NCBI GenBank assembly: GCA_026004935.1 | Contig: BPKC01000001.1 | Location: 2,119,381 to 2,183,380, forward strand | Source of the DNA: Rhodothalassiaceae bacterium | GTDB lineage: Bacteria > Pseudomonadota > Alphaproteobacteria > Sphingomonadales > Rhodothalassiaceae | Length of the DNA: 64,000 bases | Direction of reading: 5' to 3' | Shown: one piece after another, positions 45,085 to 54,547 of the stretch | Position numbering within the stretch: the stretch's first letter is position 1 | How the letters are laid out: each line of letters starts with the position of its first letter | Program-made: the position numbers and the translations under genes | Notes under the pieces: model-generated | The model's database searches: none | Told to the model about the DNA's origin: nothing | What the model saw: only the letters and a program-made list of their open reading frames with translations

Positions 45085-47967
45085 ATGCGGATGCGGCAGG
45101 CCGGTCCGGGGATCGCAGACGGCATGGCGGAAAAGGCGATGGCGAAGCGCAAGGCACGCACGGCCCGCAGGACACCGGAGGCGCAGGCGGAAGCTGCCGG
45201 CGACACCACGGCGGCGGCGGGCGATCCGGCGGCGGCGGGCGATCCGGCGCAAGAGGATGGCCGGCCTTCGGACGGCGCGGACGGGGCGGCCGGCGCGCCC
45301 GATCCCGCATCCGTCGAGGCGGCCGGGGATGAGGCGCACTTCAGGCCGCGTGAGGCCGAGCCCGCACCGCCGGCCGCGCCCCCGGTTCCCGGCCCGACCC
45401 ATCTCGGCCCGCGGCTCGAGCGCCCGCTCAAGGTCGCGGCCGTCCTGTCCGTGCTCTGGCTCGGCGCCGCCGCGGCCGGCGCCCTGCTCTCGCCATGGGG
45501 CGCGGCGCTTCTCGCCGCGGGGCCGGCCGCCTGGACGGGCGCGCTGACCGCGGCCTTCCTGCCGCTCGTCCTCTTCTGGCTCATCGCCCTCGTCGTCCAG
45601 CGCACGAACCCCCTGCTCGAGCACCGGCTCGCCATCGCCCGCAATCTCGATGCGACGCTCGCCCCCATCGACCATGCCGAACGCCGGGTCGTGCGTCTGC
45701 GCGAGGATCTGCAGGCGGGGCTGCGGGAACTCGAGGCGACGGCGGCGCTGACCGACGAGCGCCTTGCGCATCTGAAGACCCGCTTTTCCGAGCAGCTCGA
45801 CCAGCTGTTCTCGGCGGCCGCCGAAGCCGAGGAGAGGGCCCGCGCCATCGCCGACCGGCTGGAGGAGGAACGCGGTCTCATCACCCGCAGCACGGCCGGG
45901 CTCGAGGAGCAGGAGCGGCGGCTGGCGGCCCTGGTCTCGGCCAGCGAGGACCGGCTGGTGGCCGCGGCGGCCCGCCTGCAGGAGGCCGAGGATTCGCTTG
46001 CGGCCCGGCTGGAGCGGCTCGATGCCCTGAGCGCGGAGATCAGCGCGCGCATTTCCGGCACGGCGGCCACGCTGGAAGCGGATCTTGCGCGCGCACAGGA
46101 GAATTTCGCGGCCCGGCGCGAGGCCTTCGCGCGCGACGTGGAGGCCGTCGCCGAGCAGGTCGCCCGCCTGTCCCGGCAGGAAGAGGCCATGGCGGCCCAT
46201 GCCGGATCCATCGAAACGCGCCTCGGCTCCCTGGCCGCCACCGTCGAGGAGGGCATGGCCCGCGCCCGCGAGCGGCTCGACGAGGCGCTCGCCCGTCTCG
46301 AGCAGTGGCGCAACGACGTCGAACGCGGCTGGCAGGAGGCGCTGGCCCGCGAGGAGACGGCGCGGGCGCATTTCAGCGACCGGCTCGGCGAGCTTGCCGC
46401 CCAGGCCGAGGAGCAGGCGGCGGCCTTGCGACGCGACTGGCTGGCCGAGGTCGAGGACGGGCTCGGCCAGATCGAGGGACGCCTTCAGCGCTTCGGCGAC
46501 GGCGTGGCCGAGGCCGAGGCCCGCATCGCGGAGGCGACCGGACGGTTTCTTGCGCGCATGGACGCCGAGACCGCCCGCCTGGCGGAGGCCGCGAGCGGGC
46601 GGGTCGCCGAGATCACCGGGCTTGCGGAGCGCCTCGTCGCGGATGCGGAGCTGGTCGCCGAGCGCCTCAGGGCGGCCGAGCAGGCGCTTGCGGCCGTCGG
46701 CGGCACGCTGGCGCGCCAGACCGATCACCTCGGCCAGACGCTGGAGCGGCTCCAGCGCGAGCTGGAGGCGGCCGACGAGAAGCTTGCGGCAAGCGAATCC
46801 CGGCTTGCCGAGACCACTGACAGCGTCACGAGCAGGCTTGCGACCTCCGGCGAGGCGCTGGCGAGCGAGGCGGACGCGCTCGCCCGGCACGGCGAGGAGA
46901 TCACGAGCCGCCTCGACCGCCAGGCCACGCTGCTCAAGGGGCACATCGCCGCCCTCGGCGAGGCCGGCACCGGCGGGATCGCGGCGCTGGAAGAGGCCGC
47001 CGAACGCCTGCGCAGCGAGGGGCAGACGCTGCTCAGGACGCTCGAGCGCTCGGCGGGCGCACTCGGCGAGGCGGCCGGCGCCTTCGGCGGCGAGCGCCAC
47101 CGCATCCTCGAGGAGACGGAAGCCGCGGCCCGCCGGCTGGAGGAGACGGCGGCGCGCTTTTCCGCCCTCGCCGACGAGCTCGCCGGGCGCGAGAGCACCA
47201 GCGCCGAACGCCTCTCCCGGCTGGCGGAGCGCTTCTCCGAGAGCGCCCGGCTGATCGCCGAGACCGCCGTCGAGGCCGAGCGCGAGGCGCTGGAGCGCGC
47301 AAGAAGCTTCGAGGCGGCCTTCCAGGAGTCGGTCGCCCATGGCCTCAAGGAGGTCGGCCGCTCGATGGACAGCCTGAACACCCTCTTCGCCGCCGAGATC
47401 ACCTCGCTCGAGGAGAAGGTCGCCCGCAGCGTGGACAAGGCGCTGGCCCGCATGCGCGAGACCGTGGCGGCCGCCGAACGCGAGGCCGAGGCGCTGTCCG
47501 CCGCGATCACGAAATCCACCGCCTCGCTCACCCGCAAGGCCGAGGGCTTTCTCGCCCGCGCCGAGGAGGTGCGTGCGCGGATCGCCCAGGAAGGCCGCGA
47601 CCGCTTCCTCGAGACCGCAAATCTCGTGATCGAGAGCCTGCAGTCGGCGGCCATCGACATCCACCGTCTGCTCGCCCAGGAGGTGCCGGACGACCTGTGG
47701 AAGCGCTATCTGGCCGGCGACCGCACGATCTTCTCGCGTCGTACCGTGCGGCTGGCGGACCGCGCCACGCGGGCCAAGATCGCCCGCAGGTTCTCCGAGG
47801 ATCCGGAATTCCGCGCGGCCACGGCGCGCTACATGCGCGACTTCGAGAATCTCCTCGAACAGGCCATGGCCCGCGACCATCAGGGCGCGCTCACCGTCAC
47901 CCTGCTGTCCTCGGAGATGGGCAAGCTCTACGTGATCCTGGCCCAGAGCTTGAAGAAGATGCAGTGA
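45085..47967 (+). CDS. TipN-like polarity protein: N-terminal membrane helices and long coiled coil
   Basis: 960 residues (a start at 45124 is also possible). After an Ala/Pro/Gly-rich cytoplasmic lead two membrane helices lie between about residues 112 and 170 (VAAVLSVLWLGAAAAGALL and AALTAAFLPLVLFWLIALVV-like segments). An almost uninterrupted coiled coil follows to about residue 860, rich in Ala, Glu, Arg and Leu. The C-terminal block ESLQSAAIDIHRLLAQEVPD, SEDPEFRAATARYMRDFENL and GALTVTLLSSEMGKLYVILA is strongly conserved in alphaproteobacterial TipN-type proteins, which mark the new pole and guide division orientation and flagellum placement. The stop overlaps a possible GTG start of the TRAP lipoprotein. 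Confidence 0.85.
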   Translation: MRMRQAGPGIADGMAEKAMAKRKARTARRTPEAQAEAAGDTTAAAGDPAAAGDPAQEDGRPSDGADGAAGAPDPASVEAAGDEAHFRPREAEPAPPAAPPVPGPTHLGPRLERPLKVAAVLSVLWLGAAAAGALLSPWGAALLAAGPAAWTGALTAAFLPLVLFWLIALVVQRTNPLLEHRLAIARNLDATLAPIDHAERRVVRLREDLQAGLRELEATAALTDERLAHLKTRFSEQLDQLFSAAAEAEERARAIADRLEEERGLITRSTAGLEEQERRLAALVSASEDRLVAAAARLQEAEDSLAARLERLDALSAEISARISGTAATLEADLARAQENFAARREAFARDVEAVAEQVARLSRQEEAMAAHAGSIETRLGSLAATVEEGMARARERLDEALARLEQWRNDVERGWQEALAREETARAHFSDRLGELAAQAEEQAAALRRDWLAEVEDGLGQIEGRLQRFGDGVAEAEARIAEATGRFLARMDAETARLAEAASGRVAEITGLAERLVADAELVAERLRAAEQALAAVGGTLARQTDHLGQTLERLQRELEAADEKLAASESRLAETTDSVTSRLATSGEALASEADALARHGEEITSRLDRQATLLKGHIAALGEAGTGGIAALEEAAERLRSEGQTLLRTLERSAGALGEAAGAFGGERHRILEETEAAARRLEETAARFSALADELAGRESTSAERLSRLAERFSESARLIAETAVEAEREALERARSFEAAFQESVAHGLKEVGRSMDSLNTLFAAEITSLEEKVARSVDKALARMRETVAAAEREAEALSAAITKSTASLTRKAEGFLARAEEVRARIAQEGRDRFLETANLVIESLQSAAIDIHRLLAQEVPDDLWKRYLAGDRTIFSRRTVRLADRATRAKIARRFSEDPEFRAATARYMRDFENLLEQAMARDHQGALTVTLLSSEMGKLYVILAQSLKKMQ

Positions 47968-48008
47968 TCGGGCAGAAATCCGCCGCACGGGGCAGGATCG
48001 GCGGGAAG

Positions 48009-49181
48009 GTGCGGCGCGTGCGCAGGAATCCGGTCTGCCGGGCGATCCCGGGTCTCATCGCCGGCATGTTGATCCTTGTCGCGCTTGCCGGCTGCGGGCG
48101 GGAGCAGCCGGACGGAGGCGATGCGCCGGCGGTTCGGGGCGATGGCGGGGCCGCGCAGCCCGCGATCCGCTGGCGCATGGCCTCCACCTATCCGTCCAAT
48201 GTCGTGATCCTGGGCTCGATGGGCAAACGCGTCGAGCGGCTGGTCGCCGGGATCTCCGGCGGGCGGATCGCGCTGCGCTTCTACGAGCCGGGCGCGCTGA
48301 CCCCGCCCTTCGAGATCTTCGATGCCGTCGCCTACGGGGCCATCGAGGCGGGATGGTCGACCCCGGGCTACTGGGCCGGCCGCGAGCCCGCGCTGCAGCT
48401 CTTCGCCTCGGTTCCCTTCGGCCCGCGCGCGGAGGAATATCTCGCCTGGTTCGACCATGGCGGCGGCCGTGAGATCTTCGAGGAGATCTACCACCGCCAC
48501 GGGATCCACAGCCTGATCTGCGGCGTCTCCCCACCCGAGGCGGGCGGCTGGTTCAAGCACGAGATCCGGACGCCGGCGGATCTGCGCGGGCTGAAGATCC
48601 GCTACTTCGGCCTCGGCGGCAAGGTGCTGGAAAAGCTCGGCGCCTCCGTCCAGCTTCTGGCCGGCGGCGACATCTTTCCCGCGCTCGAGCTCGGCACGAT
48701 CGACGCGACGGAATACTCGGTGCCCGCGGTGGACCTCAACATGGGCTTCCATCAGGCGGCGAAGCACTACTACTTCCCCGGCTGGCACCAGCAGAGCACC
48801 TTCTTCGAGCTCATGATCAATCTGAAGAAGTGGCAGGGGCTCGCGCCCGCGGACCGGGCGGTGATCGAGGCGGCCTGCTCGGCGAACATCCGCGAGAGCC
48901 TGTCCGAGGGAGAGGCCCTTCAGGTGGCGGCCATCGCGGAGCTGAAGAGGAAGGGCGTCGTCTTCCACCAGTGGCCGCCCGAGGTGCTCGCTGCCCTGCG
49001 CAAGGCCTGGGACGAGGTGGCGGCGGAGCTTGCGGCCTCCGACGCCGACTTCGCGCGCGCATGGGAGAGCGTGAACGCCTTCCGGCGCAAGAGCCGCGTC
49101 TGGCGTGAACTGGGTTATCTGCCCGAGGAGCTGACGGCACCGCCGGAAGCGGCCGCCGGGTCTCCGGGACCGGAGAGCTGA
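48009..49181 (+). CDS. dctP: TRAP transporter substrate-binding lipoprotein
   Basis: Periplasmic solute-binding protein of a tripartite ATP-independent transporter. Three GTG starts are possible (47964, overlapping the previous stop; 48009; 48018). I choose 48009, where VRRVRRNPVCR leads into the helix LIAGMLILVALAGC with a lipobox. The DctP fold is visible in YPSNVVILGSMGKRVERLVA, DLRGLKIRYFGLGGKVLEKL (with the substrate-carboxylate Arg) and YYFPGWHQQSTFFELMINLK. The segments are closest to 2-oxoacid- or mannitol-type binders by eye, but the ligand is not determinable. It starts a three-gene transporter operon. Confidence 0.9.
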   Translation: MRRVRRNPVCRAIPGLIAGMLILVALAGCGREQPDGGDAPAVRGDGGAAQPAIRWRMASTYPSNVVILGSMGKRVERLVAGISGGRIALRFYEPGALTPPFEIFDAVAYGAIEAGWSTPGYWAGREPALQLFASVPFGPRAEEYLAWFDHGGGREIFEEIYHRHGIHSLICGVSPPEAGGWFKHEIRTPADLRGLKIRYFGLGGKVLEKLGASVQLLAGGDIFPALELGTIDATEYSVPAVDLNMGFHQAAKHYYFPGWHQQSTFFELMINLKKWQGLAPADRAVIEAACSANIRESLSEGEALQVAAIAELKRKGVVFHQWPPEVLAALRKAWDEVAAELAASDADFARAWESVNAFRRKSRVWRELGYLPEELTAPPEAAAGSPGPES

Positions 49182-49184
49182 GCC

Positions 49185-49784
49185 GTGGCGGCGGCCCGCG
49201 ACCCGTGGCGCACGGCGCACGCGTTCGCCCGGCGTCTGGAAGCCTGGACGGCCGCCATGGGCCGGCTCGCGGGCTGGCTGGCGCTGCTTCTGGTCGCCGT
49301 GATCCTCTTCGACGTCGTCGCGCGGCGCTGGTTCGTGGTCGGCTCCACCCGGCTGCAGGAGCTCGAGTGGCATCTGCACGGCGCGCTCTTCCTGCTCGCG
49401 CTGGGCCACGCCTACACCCGCGGTGCGCATGTGCGCATCGAGGTGCTGCACGAGCGCCTGTCGCCGCGGGCGCAGGCGATGGTGGAGCTTGCGGGCATCC
49501 TCCTCTTCCTGCTGCCGTTCCTTGCGGCGCTGATGTGGTTCGGCTGGGACTACGTGGCGCTGAGCTACGCCATCGGCGAGGCGAGCCCGTCTCCCACCGG
49601 CCTGCCGCACCGCTGGATCATCAAGGGCGTGATGCTGCTGGGCTTCCTGCTGCTGGCGCTCGCCGCATGCGCGCGCGCGATCGAGGGGGTGATCTACCTC
49701 TTCGGCCCGCGCGGGCTCGCCGCCGAGACGGATTTCGCCCGCCCCGAGGCGACGCACACCATGATCACCGAGGAGCGGATCTGA
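49185..49784 (+). CDS. dctQ: TRAP transporter small permease
   Basis: A 199-residue DctQ-type membrane protein with four helices; GTG start at 49185, three bases after the dctP stop. RLAGWLALLLVAVILFDVVA, LHGALFLLALGHAYTRGAHV and a terminal helix with IIKGVMLLGFLLLALAA fit the family, as does the motif HVRIEVLHERLSPRAQA. It supports the large permease and is coupled to it by an overlapping TGATG. Confidence 0.9.
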   Translation: MAAARDPWRTAHAFARRLEAWTAAMGRLAGWLALLLVAVILFDVVARRWFVVGSTRLQELEWHLHGALFLLALGHAYTRGAHVRIEVLHERLSPRAQAMVELAGILLFLLPFLAALMWFGWDYVALSYAIGEASPSPTGLPHRWIIKGVMLLGFLLLALAACARAIEGVIYLFGPRGLAAETDFARPEATHTMITEERI

Positions 49785-51163
49785 TGGCGGACGCCCTTGT
49801 CACCTGGCTGCCGCTCGTGATGTTCGCGGTGCTGACCGTGCTGCTGTTCACGGGCGTGCCGGTGATGTTCGTGCTGGGCGGCACGGCCGTCGCCTTCTGG
49901 GCGCTCGCGGTCCTGTTGGGGCTCGAAAACCCCCTCACCTTCTTTCTCGTGGTCGGACGGGTCTTCGGCGAGGTGGTGAACAACCTCGTGCTCGTCGCGA
50001 TCCCCATGTTCATCCTCATGGGGGTCGCGATGGAGCAGAGCGGGATCGCCCGCGATCTGCTGCAGAGCCTGCAGCTGATGCTGCGCCGCTTTCCGGGCGG
50101 GCTTGCGCTCGCGGTGACGCTGCTCGGCGTCGTGATGGCGGCGACCACGGGCATCATCGGCGCCTCCGTCGTGATGATGACGCTGATGGCGCTGCCGGTG
50201 ATGCTGGAGCAGCGCTATGATCCGGGGCTTGCCACCGGCACGATCGCGGCGTCGGGCACGCTGGGCATCCTGATCCCGCCGTCGATCATGCTCGTCGTGA
50301 TGGCGGATCTGCTCGGCAGCTCGGTCGGCACCCTCTTCATCGCCGCGATCGGGCCCGGGATCCTGCTCGCCGGCCTCTACCTGCTCTACATCCTCGCCCG
50401 CGCGCATCTGCGCCCGCGGGAGGCGCCGCCGATGACCGCCGCGGCGGTGGCCGAGGCGGTCGGCAGCCGCGGGCTCGCCCGCCGGCTGCTCGCAAGCTTC
50501 GTCGCCCCGGTGCTGCTGATCGTGGCGGTGCTGGGCTCGATCATCGCCGGGGTCGCAACCCCCACCGAGGCCTCGGGCATCGGCGCGGCGGGCGCGCTGC
50601 TGCTCGCCGCCCTGCGCGGCGGGCTGAAGGAGGATGCGCTCGCCACAATCCTGGAGCGCACCGTGCTGACCTCCGCCATGCTCTTCGGCATCTTCGTCGG
50701 CGCGACCGCGTTCTCCTACGTCTTCGCCCTGCTCGGCGGCCATGACCGCATCGTCGAGATCGTGGACGCCCTGGGCGCCGGCCCCTGGGGCGTGCTGCTC
50801 GCGCTGATGGCGGTCGTCTTCCTGCTCGGCTTCTTCTTCGACTGGATCCAGATCACGCTCATCATCCTGCCGGTGTTCGCGCCCGTCATCGCCCGGCTGG
50901 ACTTCGGCGCGCACGTCCCCTGGCCCGAGCTGGTCGTGCCCTGGTTCGCGGTGCTGATGGCGGTGAATTTGCAGACGAGCTTTCTCACCCCGCCCTTCGG
51001 CTTCGCCCTCTTCTACCTGAAGGGCTCGGCGCCGGCCGGCGTGCGCATGCAGGACATCTACCGCGGCATCATTCCCTTCGTGATCCTGCAGATCATCGGG
51101 CTCGCCCTCGTCGCGCTCTGGCCGGAGATCGCGCTCTGGCTTCCCCATCGCCTCGGCGCGTGA
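49784..51163 (+). CDS. dctM: TRAP transporter large permease
   Basis: The 459-residue channel-forming subunit of a Na+- or H+-driven TRAP importer. The ATG at 49784 overlaps the dctQ stop. Family segments are NNLVLVAIPMFILMGVAMEQ, ASGTLGILIPPSIMLVVMAD, GVATPTEASGIGAAGALLLA and SFLTPPFGFALFYLKGSAP, spread over about 12 membrane helices. It completes the dctPQM operon downstream of the TipN-like gene. Confidence 0.95.
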   Translation: MADALVTWLPLVMFAVLTVLLFTGVPVMFVLGGTAVAFWALAVLLGLENPLTFFLVVGRVFGEVVNNLVLVAIPMFILMGVAMEQSGIARDLLQSLQLMLRRFPGGLALAVTLLGVVMAATTGIIGASVVMMTLMALPVMLEQRYDPGLATGTIAASGTLGILIPPSIMLVVMADLLGSSVGTLFIAAIGPGILLAGLYLLYILARAHLRPREAPPMTAAAVAEAVGSRGLARRLLASFVAPVLLIVAVLGSIIAGVATPTEASGIGAAGALLLAALRGGLKEDALATILERTVLTSAMLFGIFVGATAFSYVFALLGGHDRIVEIVDALGAGPWGVLLALMAVVFLLGFFFDWIQITLIILPVFAPVIARLDFGAHVPWPELVVPWFAVLMAVNLQTSFLTPPFGFALFYLKGSAPAGVRMQDIYRGIIPFVILQIIGLALVALWPEIALWLPHRLGA

Positions 51164-51174
51164 GGGCCGGGATC

Positions 51175-51954
51175 TCAGGGCAGGAACTGCTCGAGGAAGA
51201 TCTTCTCGGCCAGATTGTGCTCGGGATCGAAGAGCAGCCTGACCGAAATGTCGCGGGCCAGCTCCACCTCCACGGCCTTCACGTCGCGCACCTCGTGGAA
51301 GTCGGCCGTGGCCGAGACCGGGCGCTTGCGGCTCTCGAGGATGGTGAAGCGGATCTGGCTCCTGTCCGCGATCAGCGCCCCGCGCCAGCGCCGCGGCCGG
51401 AAAGCGGAGATCGGCGTGAGCGCGAGCAGCGGCGTGCCCAGCGGAATGATCGGCCCGTTCGCGGACAGGTTGTAGGCGGTGCTGCCGGCGGGGGTCGCGA
51501 CGAGGATGCCGTCGCACAGCAGCTCGTTCATGCGCACCTTGCCGTCGATGGTGATCCGCAGCCGCGCGGTCTGACGCGTCTCGCGCAGCAGCGAGACCTC
51601 GTTGAAGGCGAGGTGCTCGCTGATGTGGCTGTCATCCGTGAAGGCGCGCATGCGCAGCGGGTGCAGCTCGACCTCCTCGGCGGCATCGAGGCGCTGAAGC
51701 AGATCCGCCTCGCGGTAGTCGTTCATGAGGAAGCCGACGGTGCCGCGGTTCATGCCGAAAATCGGCGTCGCCCGGCCGATCGAGCGGTGCAGCGTCTGCA
51801 GCATGAAGCCGTCGCCGCCGAGCGCCACCACCACCTCGGCCTCCTCGAGCGGGCAGTCGCCGTAGCGCCCGGCCAGCGCCTCGCGGGCGCGCGCCGCCTC
51901 GGGGCTGTCCGAGGCGATGAAGGCGATCCGCCTTTGTCGCGACGGGCGCTTCAT
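51175..51954 (-). CDS. nadK: NAD kinase
   Basis: Phosphorylates NAD+ to NADP+ using ATP or polyphosphate. From the ATG at 51954 ([20 protein letters not shown]) 259 residues include the GGDG motif (46-49, [12 protein letters not shown]), [17 protein letters not shown] with the conserved Asn-Glu, and [16 protein letters not shown]. The protein is monofunctional and cytoplasmic, convergent with dctM (11 bases) and divergent from the carbonic anhydrase gene. Confidence 0.95.
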   Translation of the reverse strand: MKRPSRQRRIAFIASDSPEAARAREALAGRYGDCPLEEAEVVVALGGDGFMLQTLHRSIGRATPIFGMNRGTVGFLMNDYREADLLQRLDAAEEVELHPLRMRAFTDDSHISEHLAFNEVSLLRETRQTARLRITIDGKVRMNELLCDGILVATPAGSTAYNLSANGPIIPLGTPLLALTPISAFRPRRWRGALIADRSQIRFTILESRKRPVSATADFHEVRDVKAVEVELARDISVRLLFDPEHNLAEKIFLEQFLP

Positions 51955-52032
51955 GCTAGGGCGTCCTCCCGACGGCCGGGGCCCCGCGCCCCGGCGTTGC
52001 AGAGCGAAACGGCAGACAAGGGAGGCATCTGC

Positions 52033-52686
52033 ATGACAAATCCGACCCCGCCTGACAAGCGCCACCCGCTCATCGACGGCTATCGGCGCTGGTTCCGCGC
52101 GCAGCTGCCGCACGAGCGCCGCACGCGCGAGGTGCTCGCCCATGCGGGGCAGAAGCCCTTCGCCGTCGTCGTCGGCTGCGCAGACTCGCGGGCCGATCCC
52201 GGCGCGATCTTCGATGCCGGTCCCGGCGAGATCTTCGTCCTGCGCAATGTCGCGGCCCTCGTGCCGCCGCCTCACGCCGACGGTTTCCACCACGGCACCA
52301 GCGCCGGACTCGAGTTCGCGATCACCGCGCTCGGCGTGCCGCATCTGCTCATCCTCGGCCACACCGGCTGCGGCGGCGTGGCGGCGGCGCTCGATCGGCT
52401 GGACGAGCGCGACCGCGACGGGTTCATCGGCCCCTGGGTGGCGCTGCTCGCCGAAGCGCGTGCGCGCGTGGAGGCCCGGGAGGATCTTCAGCCCGACCAG
52501 CGCCAGCGCGCGCTCGAGGAGGAGGCGGTGCGCCTGTCGGTCGCCCGCGCCCGGGCCTTCCCCTTCGTGCAGGAGGCGGAGGCCGCCGGGCGGCTCACCG
52601 TCGACGGCGCCCTGTTCGACATCGGCTCCGGCGTCCTCCACTGGCTGGACCAGCGCGCGAACGCCTTCGTGCCGCTGGAGAAGTGA
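52033..52686 (+). CDS. Beta-class carbonic anhydrase
   Basis: Zinc enzyme interconverting CO2 and bicarbonate. The 217 residues contain the zinc ligands Cys49 ([11 protein letters not shown], with the Asp51/Arg53 dyad), His110 and Cys113 (ILGHTGCGG). The start at 52033 ([20 protein letters not shown]) follows GGAGG. C-terminal [20 protein letters not shown] is typical. It is cytoplasmic, supplying bicarbonate for carboxylations or pH control. It precedes the tRNA-Lys remnant by 26 bases. Confidence 0.95.
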   Translation: MTNPTPPDKRHPLIDGYRRWFRAQLPHERRTREVLAHAGQKPFAVVVGCADSRADPGAIFDAGPGEIFVLRNVAALVPPPHADGFHHGTSAGLEFAITALGVPHLLILGHTGCGGVAAALDRLDERDRDGFIGPWVALLAEARARVEAREDLQPDQRQRALEEEAVRLSVARARAFPFVQEAEAAGRLTVDGALFDIGSGVLHWLDQRANAFVPLEK

Positions 52687-52712
52687 GGAGGAAAAGCCGG
52701 GGACGGATGACC

Positions 52713-52788
52713 TGGTGAGCCCGGCAGGGATCGAACCTGCGACCTACTGATTAAAAGTCAGTCGCTCTACCAACTGAGCTACGGGCAT
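52713..52788 (-). tRNA. tRNA-Lys(TTT) copy with a disrupted acceptor stem (island boundary)
   Basis: A full cloverleaf with anticodon TTT (GACTTTTAATCAG region), TTCGATCC T-loop and genomic CCA, identical over about 74 bases to the copy at 54633-54708. Its 5' acceptor strand reads ATGCCCG instead of GAGCCCG, so the first two pairs with the 3' strand CGGGCTC are lost. It is probably a duplicate left by integration and may not be processed or charged well. Confidence 0.85.
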
Positions 52789-52986
52789 CGATCTGCCAAC
52801 CGAGCACGGACCCGCAAGTAAGCTCAACCAACGATCTGGAGCAAAGCCCGCGCAGAAAGATTTCGACAGCCTGAGTTTGCCCAGAAAGCGTCGTGTCCGA
52901 AACCTGTTTCAGGTATTGACTTTTTGCGCGTATTTCATAAGGTGGCAGGCGCGGAGGCATTCACTCTATATGGTGGAGGATTATCG

Positions 52987-53463
52987 ATGGGAAATCGGAT
53001 CTGCATAAACGCGCCGGCGGGAATCATCGAAATCGAAGGAGATGCGGAGTTTATCGAACACCATTTTGACAGACTAATGTCTCTTGTCGAATCTGCGCCT
53101 TTTGGCATACACCTTTCGCGACATCAGAGCGCGGGGGCTACTGCTTTTTCTGACCCCGGCGTCTCCCAGCAAACAGCTTCCGTTTCTTCAAAGCCTGAGG
53201 TCATGACGCAAAAACAAAAACGTCCCTCACGCAAGCGCCCTTCGAAAAATCAGACGGTGACGGCGCGCGTTGTCGACCTCCGGAAAGAAGGATTTTTCAA
53301 AACGCCAAGAGCAATCAATGAGGTGTACGATGAGCTTCAGAACAAGCGGGGGTTCAATTGCGCAAGAAACCAAATCACGGCAGCCCTTAAGAATCTGTAT
53401 GATAGAGGAGTTTTAAGTCGTAAAAAGGAAAACAAGCAGTTCGTTTATTATACCAATGAGTAA
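52987..53463 (+). CDS. Island gene A: hypothetical protein with HTH-like C-terminal half
   Basis: 158 residues from the ATG at 52987, which follows GGAGGA; an upstream TTG frame from 52924 is rejected. The N-terminal part (ICINAPAGIIEIEGDAEFIE, then HHFDRLMSLVE) looks like a small beta/alpha oligomerisation domain. A Lys/Arg/Gln-rich linker (TQKQKRPSRKRPSKNQTV) follows. The end (KTPRAINEVYDELQNKRGFN, NQITAALKNLYDRGVLSRKK) has the pattern of a winged helix. I recognise no named family. It pairs with gene B in the same direction, with similar foreign composition, suggesting a two-gene functional unit. Confidence 0.75.
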   Translation: MGNRICINAPAGIIEIEGDAEFIEHHFDRLMSLVESAPFGIHLSRHQSAGATAFSDPGVSQQTASVSSKPEVMTQKQKRPSRKRPSKNQTVTARVVDLRKEGFFKTPRAINEVYDELQNKRGFNCARNQITAALKNLYDRGVLSRKKENKQFVYYTNE

Positions 53464-53800
53464 ATACCATGACATGAAAGAGTGAAAAGCATTTTTAACC
53501 TGTTTTAACAATCGAATCGTCGACTTTATATTTAGTATACATAAATTCTATTACTCTGTTGCTCACTTTCTTTCATGGTTACTGATGTTGTCGTCAGCAA
53601 CAAGCTCGAGCAGCGTGTTCGAATTCCATAAAAATTGTGATAACGACGCAATGCCTTGTGGAAGAGTCGTTCCTGTTTTCCGTTTAGATTCCTTCGATTA
53701 TGTATTCTCGACCCGATTCGGAAGAAAGACATAAGATGACGATTACAACCGGTGCTAGACTCCGCGGATTGTTATACGACGCATTCTTGGGAGATAATTC

Positions 53801-54547
53801 ATGCAAAAAGATGACCTTATTAACGCACTGGCCTCCGCATTGGATATTAGTTTGGCAACTCAAATTGTCTCCCACTTTTTAGAGTTGAAGAAAGATGTTA
53901 TTTCTCGGCGTAAAAATAGCACATCCATAGGAAAATTCACGGAAACGTTTGTCCAATGCCATCAGTATCTTGCTACTGGGAATTATGACACTATGCCCAA
54001 TGTTGATAGGTACCTATGCCAGCAGGCTGAAAATCAGGGGAGACTGCCCGATGGATTGCGAATTTGCGCGCCGCGGGTTGCGCGCGTGATCTATACCTTC
54101 CGTAATAAAAGAAATATCGCTCATATTAGTGACTTGGACCAAAACGTTTATGATATAGAAACCGCATATCATTGCGCGGTGTGGATAATGTCCGAGATGC
54201 TAAGAGAATTGCATCAGATTCCTATGGATAAGGCTGCGCTTCTTATAAAATCAGTCCAAGAATCTGTTAGTCACGTTGTCGAGATCATCGATGGTAGTTA
54301 CATAGTTCACGGCGGCACATCGATCCCAGAGAAGATAATATTGCTGCTGTCGCACGTTCCAGATGGTTTAGATCGAGAAACAATTTGGCAAGCGGTGAAA
54401 ACCGCAAAGAAAGAAACCGTCTACAGGTCACTTAGAAGATTGGAGAATCAAATATTGGTTCATCTGACAACAACGCGTCAATATGTTCTGACGACGGGGG
54501 GACAGAGACGTGCTCGCGACATTATCGCAAAGATTGCTGAGACGTGA
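53801..54547 (+). CDS. Island gene B: all-helical protein with HEPN-like and winged-helix parts
   Basis: 248 residues, ATG at 53801 after GGGAG. Residues about 1-150 are helical and contain PRVARVIYTFRNKRNIAHIS, a motif recalling the R-x4-6-H of HEPN/RNase-type domains. The last 90 residues (IPEKIILLLSHVPDGLDRET, then VYRSLRRLENQILVHLTTTR) look like a winged helix. I associate similar proteins with defence-type gene pairs, but no published system can be named from sequence alone. Function could be RNA cleavage regulated by gene A; this is speculation. Confidence 0.72.
   Translation: MQKDDLINALASALDISLATQIVSHFLELKKDVISRRKNSTSIGKFTETFVQCHQYLATGNYDTMPNVDRYLCQQAENQGRLPDGLRICAPRVARVIYTFRNKRNIAHISDLDQNVYDIETAYHCAVWIMSEMLRELHQIPMDKAALLIKSVQESVSHVVEIIDGSYIVHGGTSIPEKIILLLSHVPDGLDRETIWQAVKTAKKETVYRSLRRLENQILVHLTTTRQYVLTTGGQRRARDIIAKIAET

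Noticed and set aside
49205-49783. A 652-residue reading frame covering dctQ and dctM
   Set aside because: The first 193 residues are a shadow of dctQ in another frame; the conserved large-permease start is the ATG at 49784.
53532-53875. Small minus-strand ORFs inside the tRNA island
   Set aside because: No ribosome site and random composition; they overlap the leader of gene B and each other.
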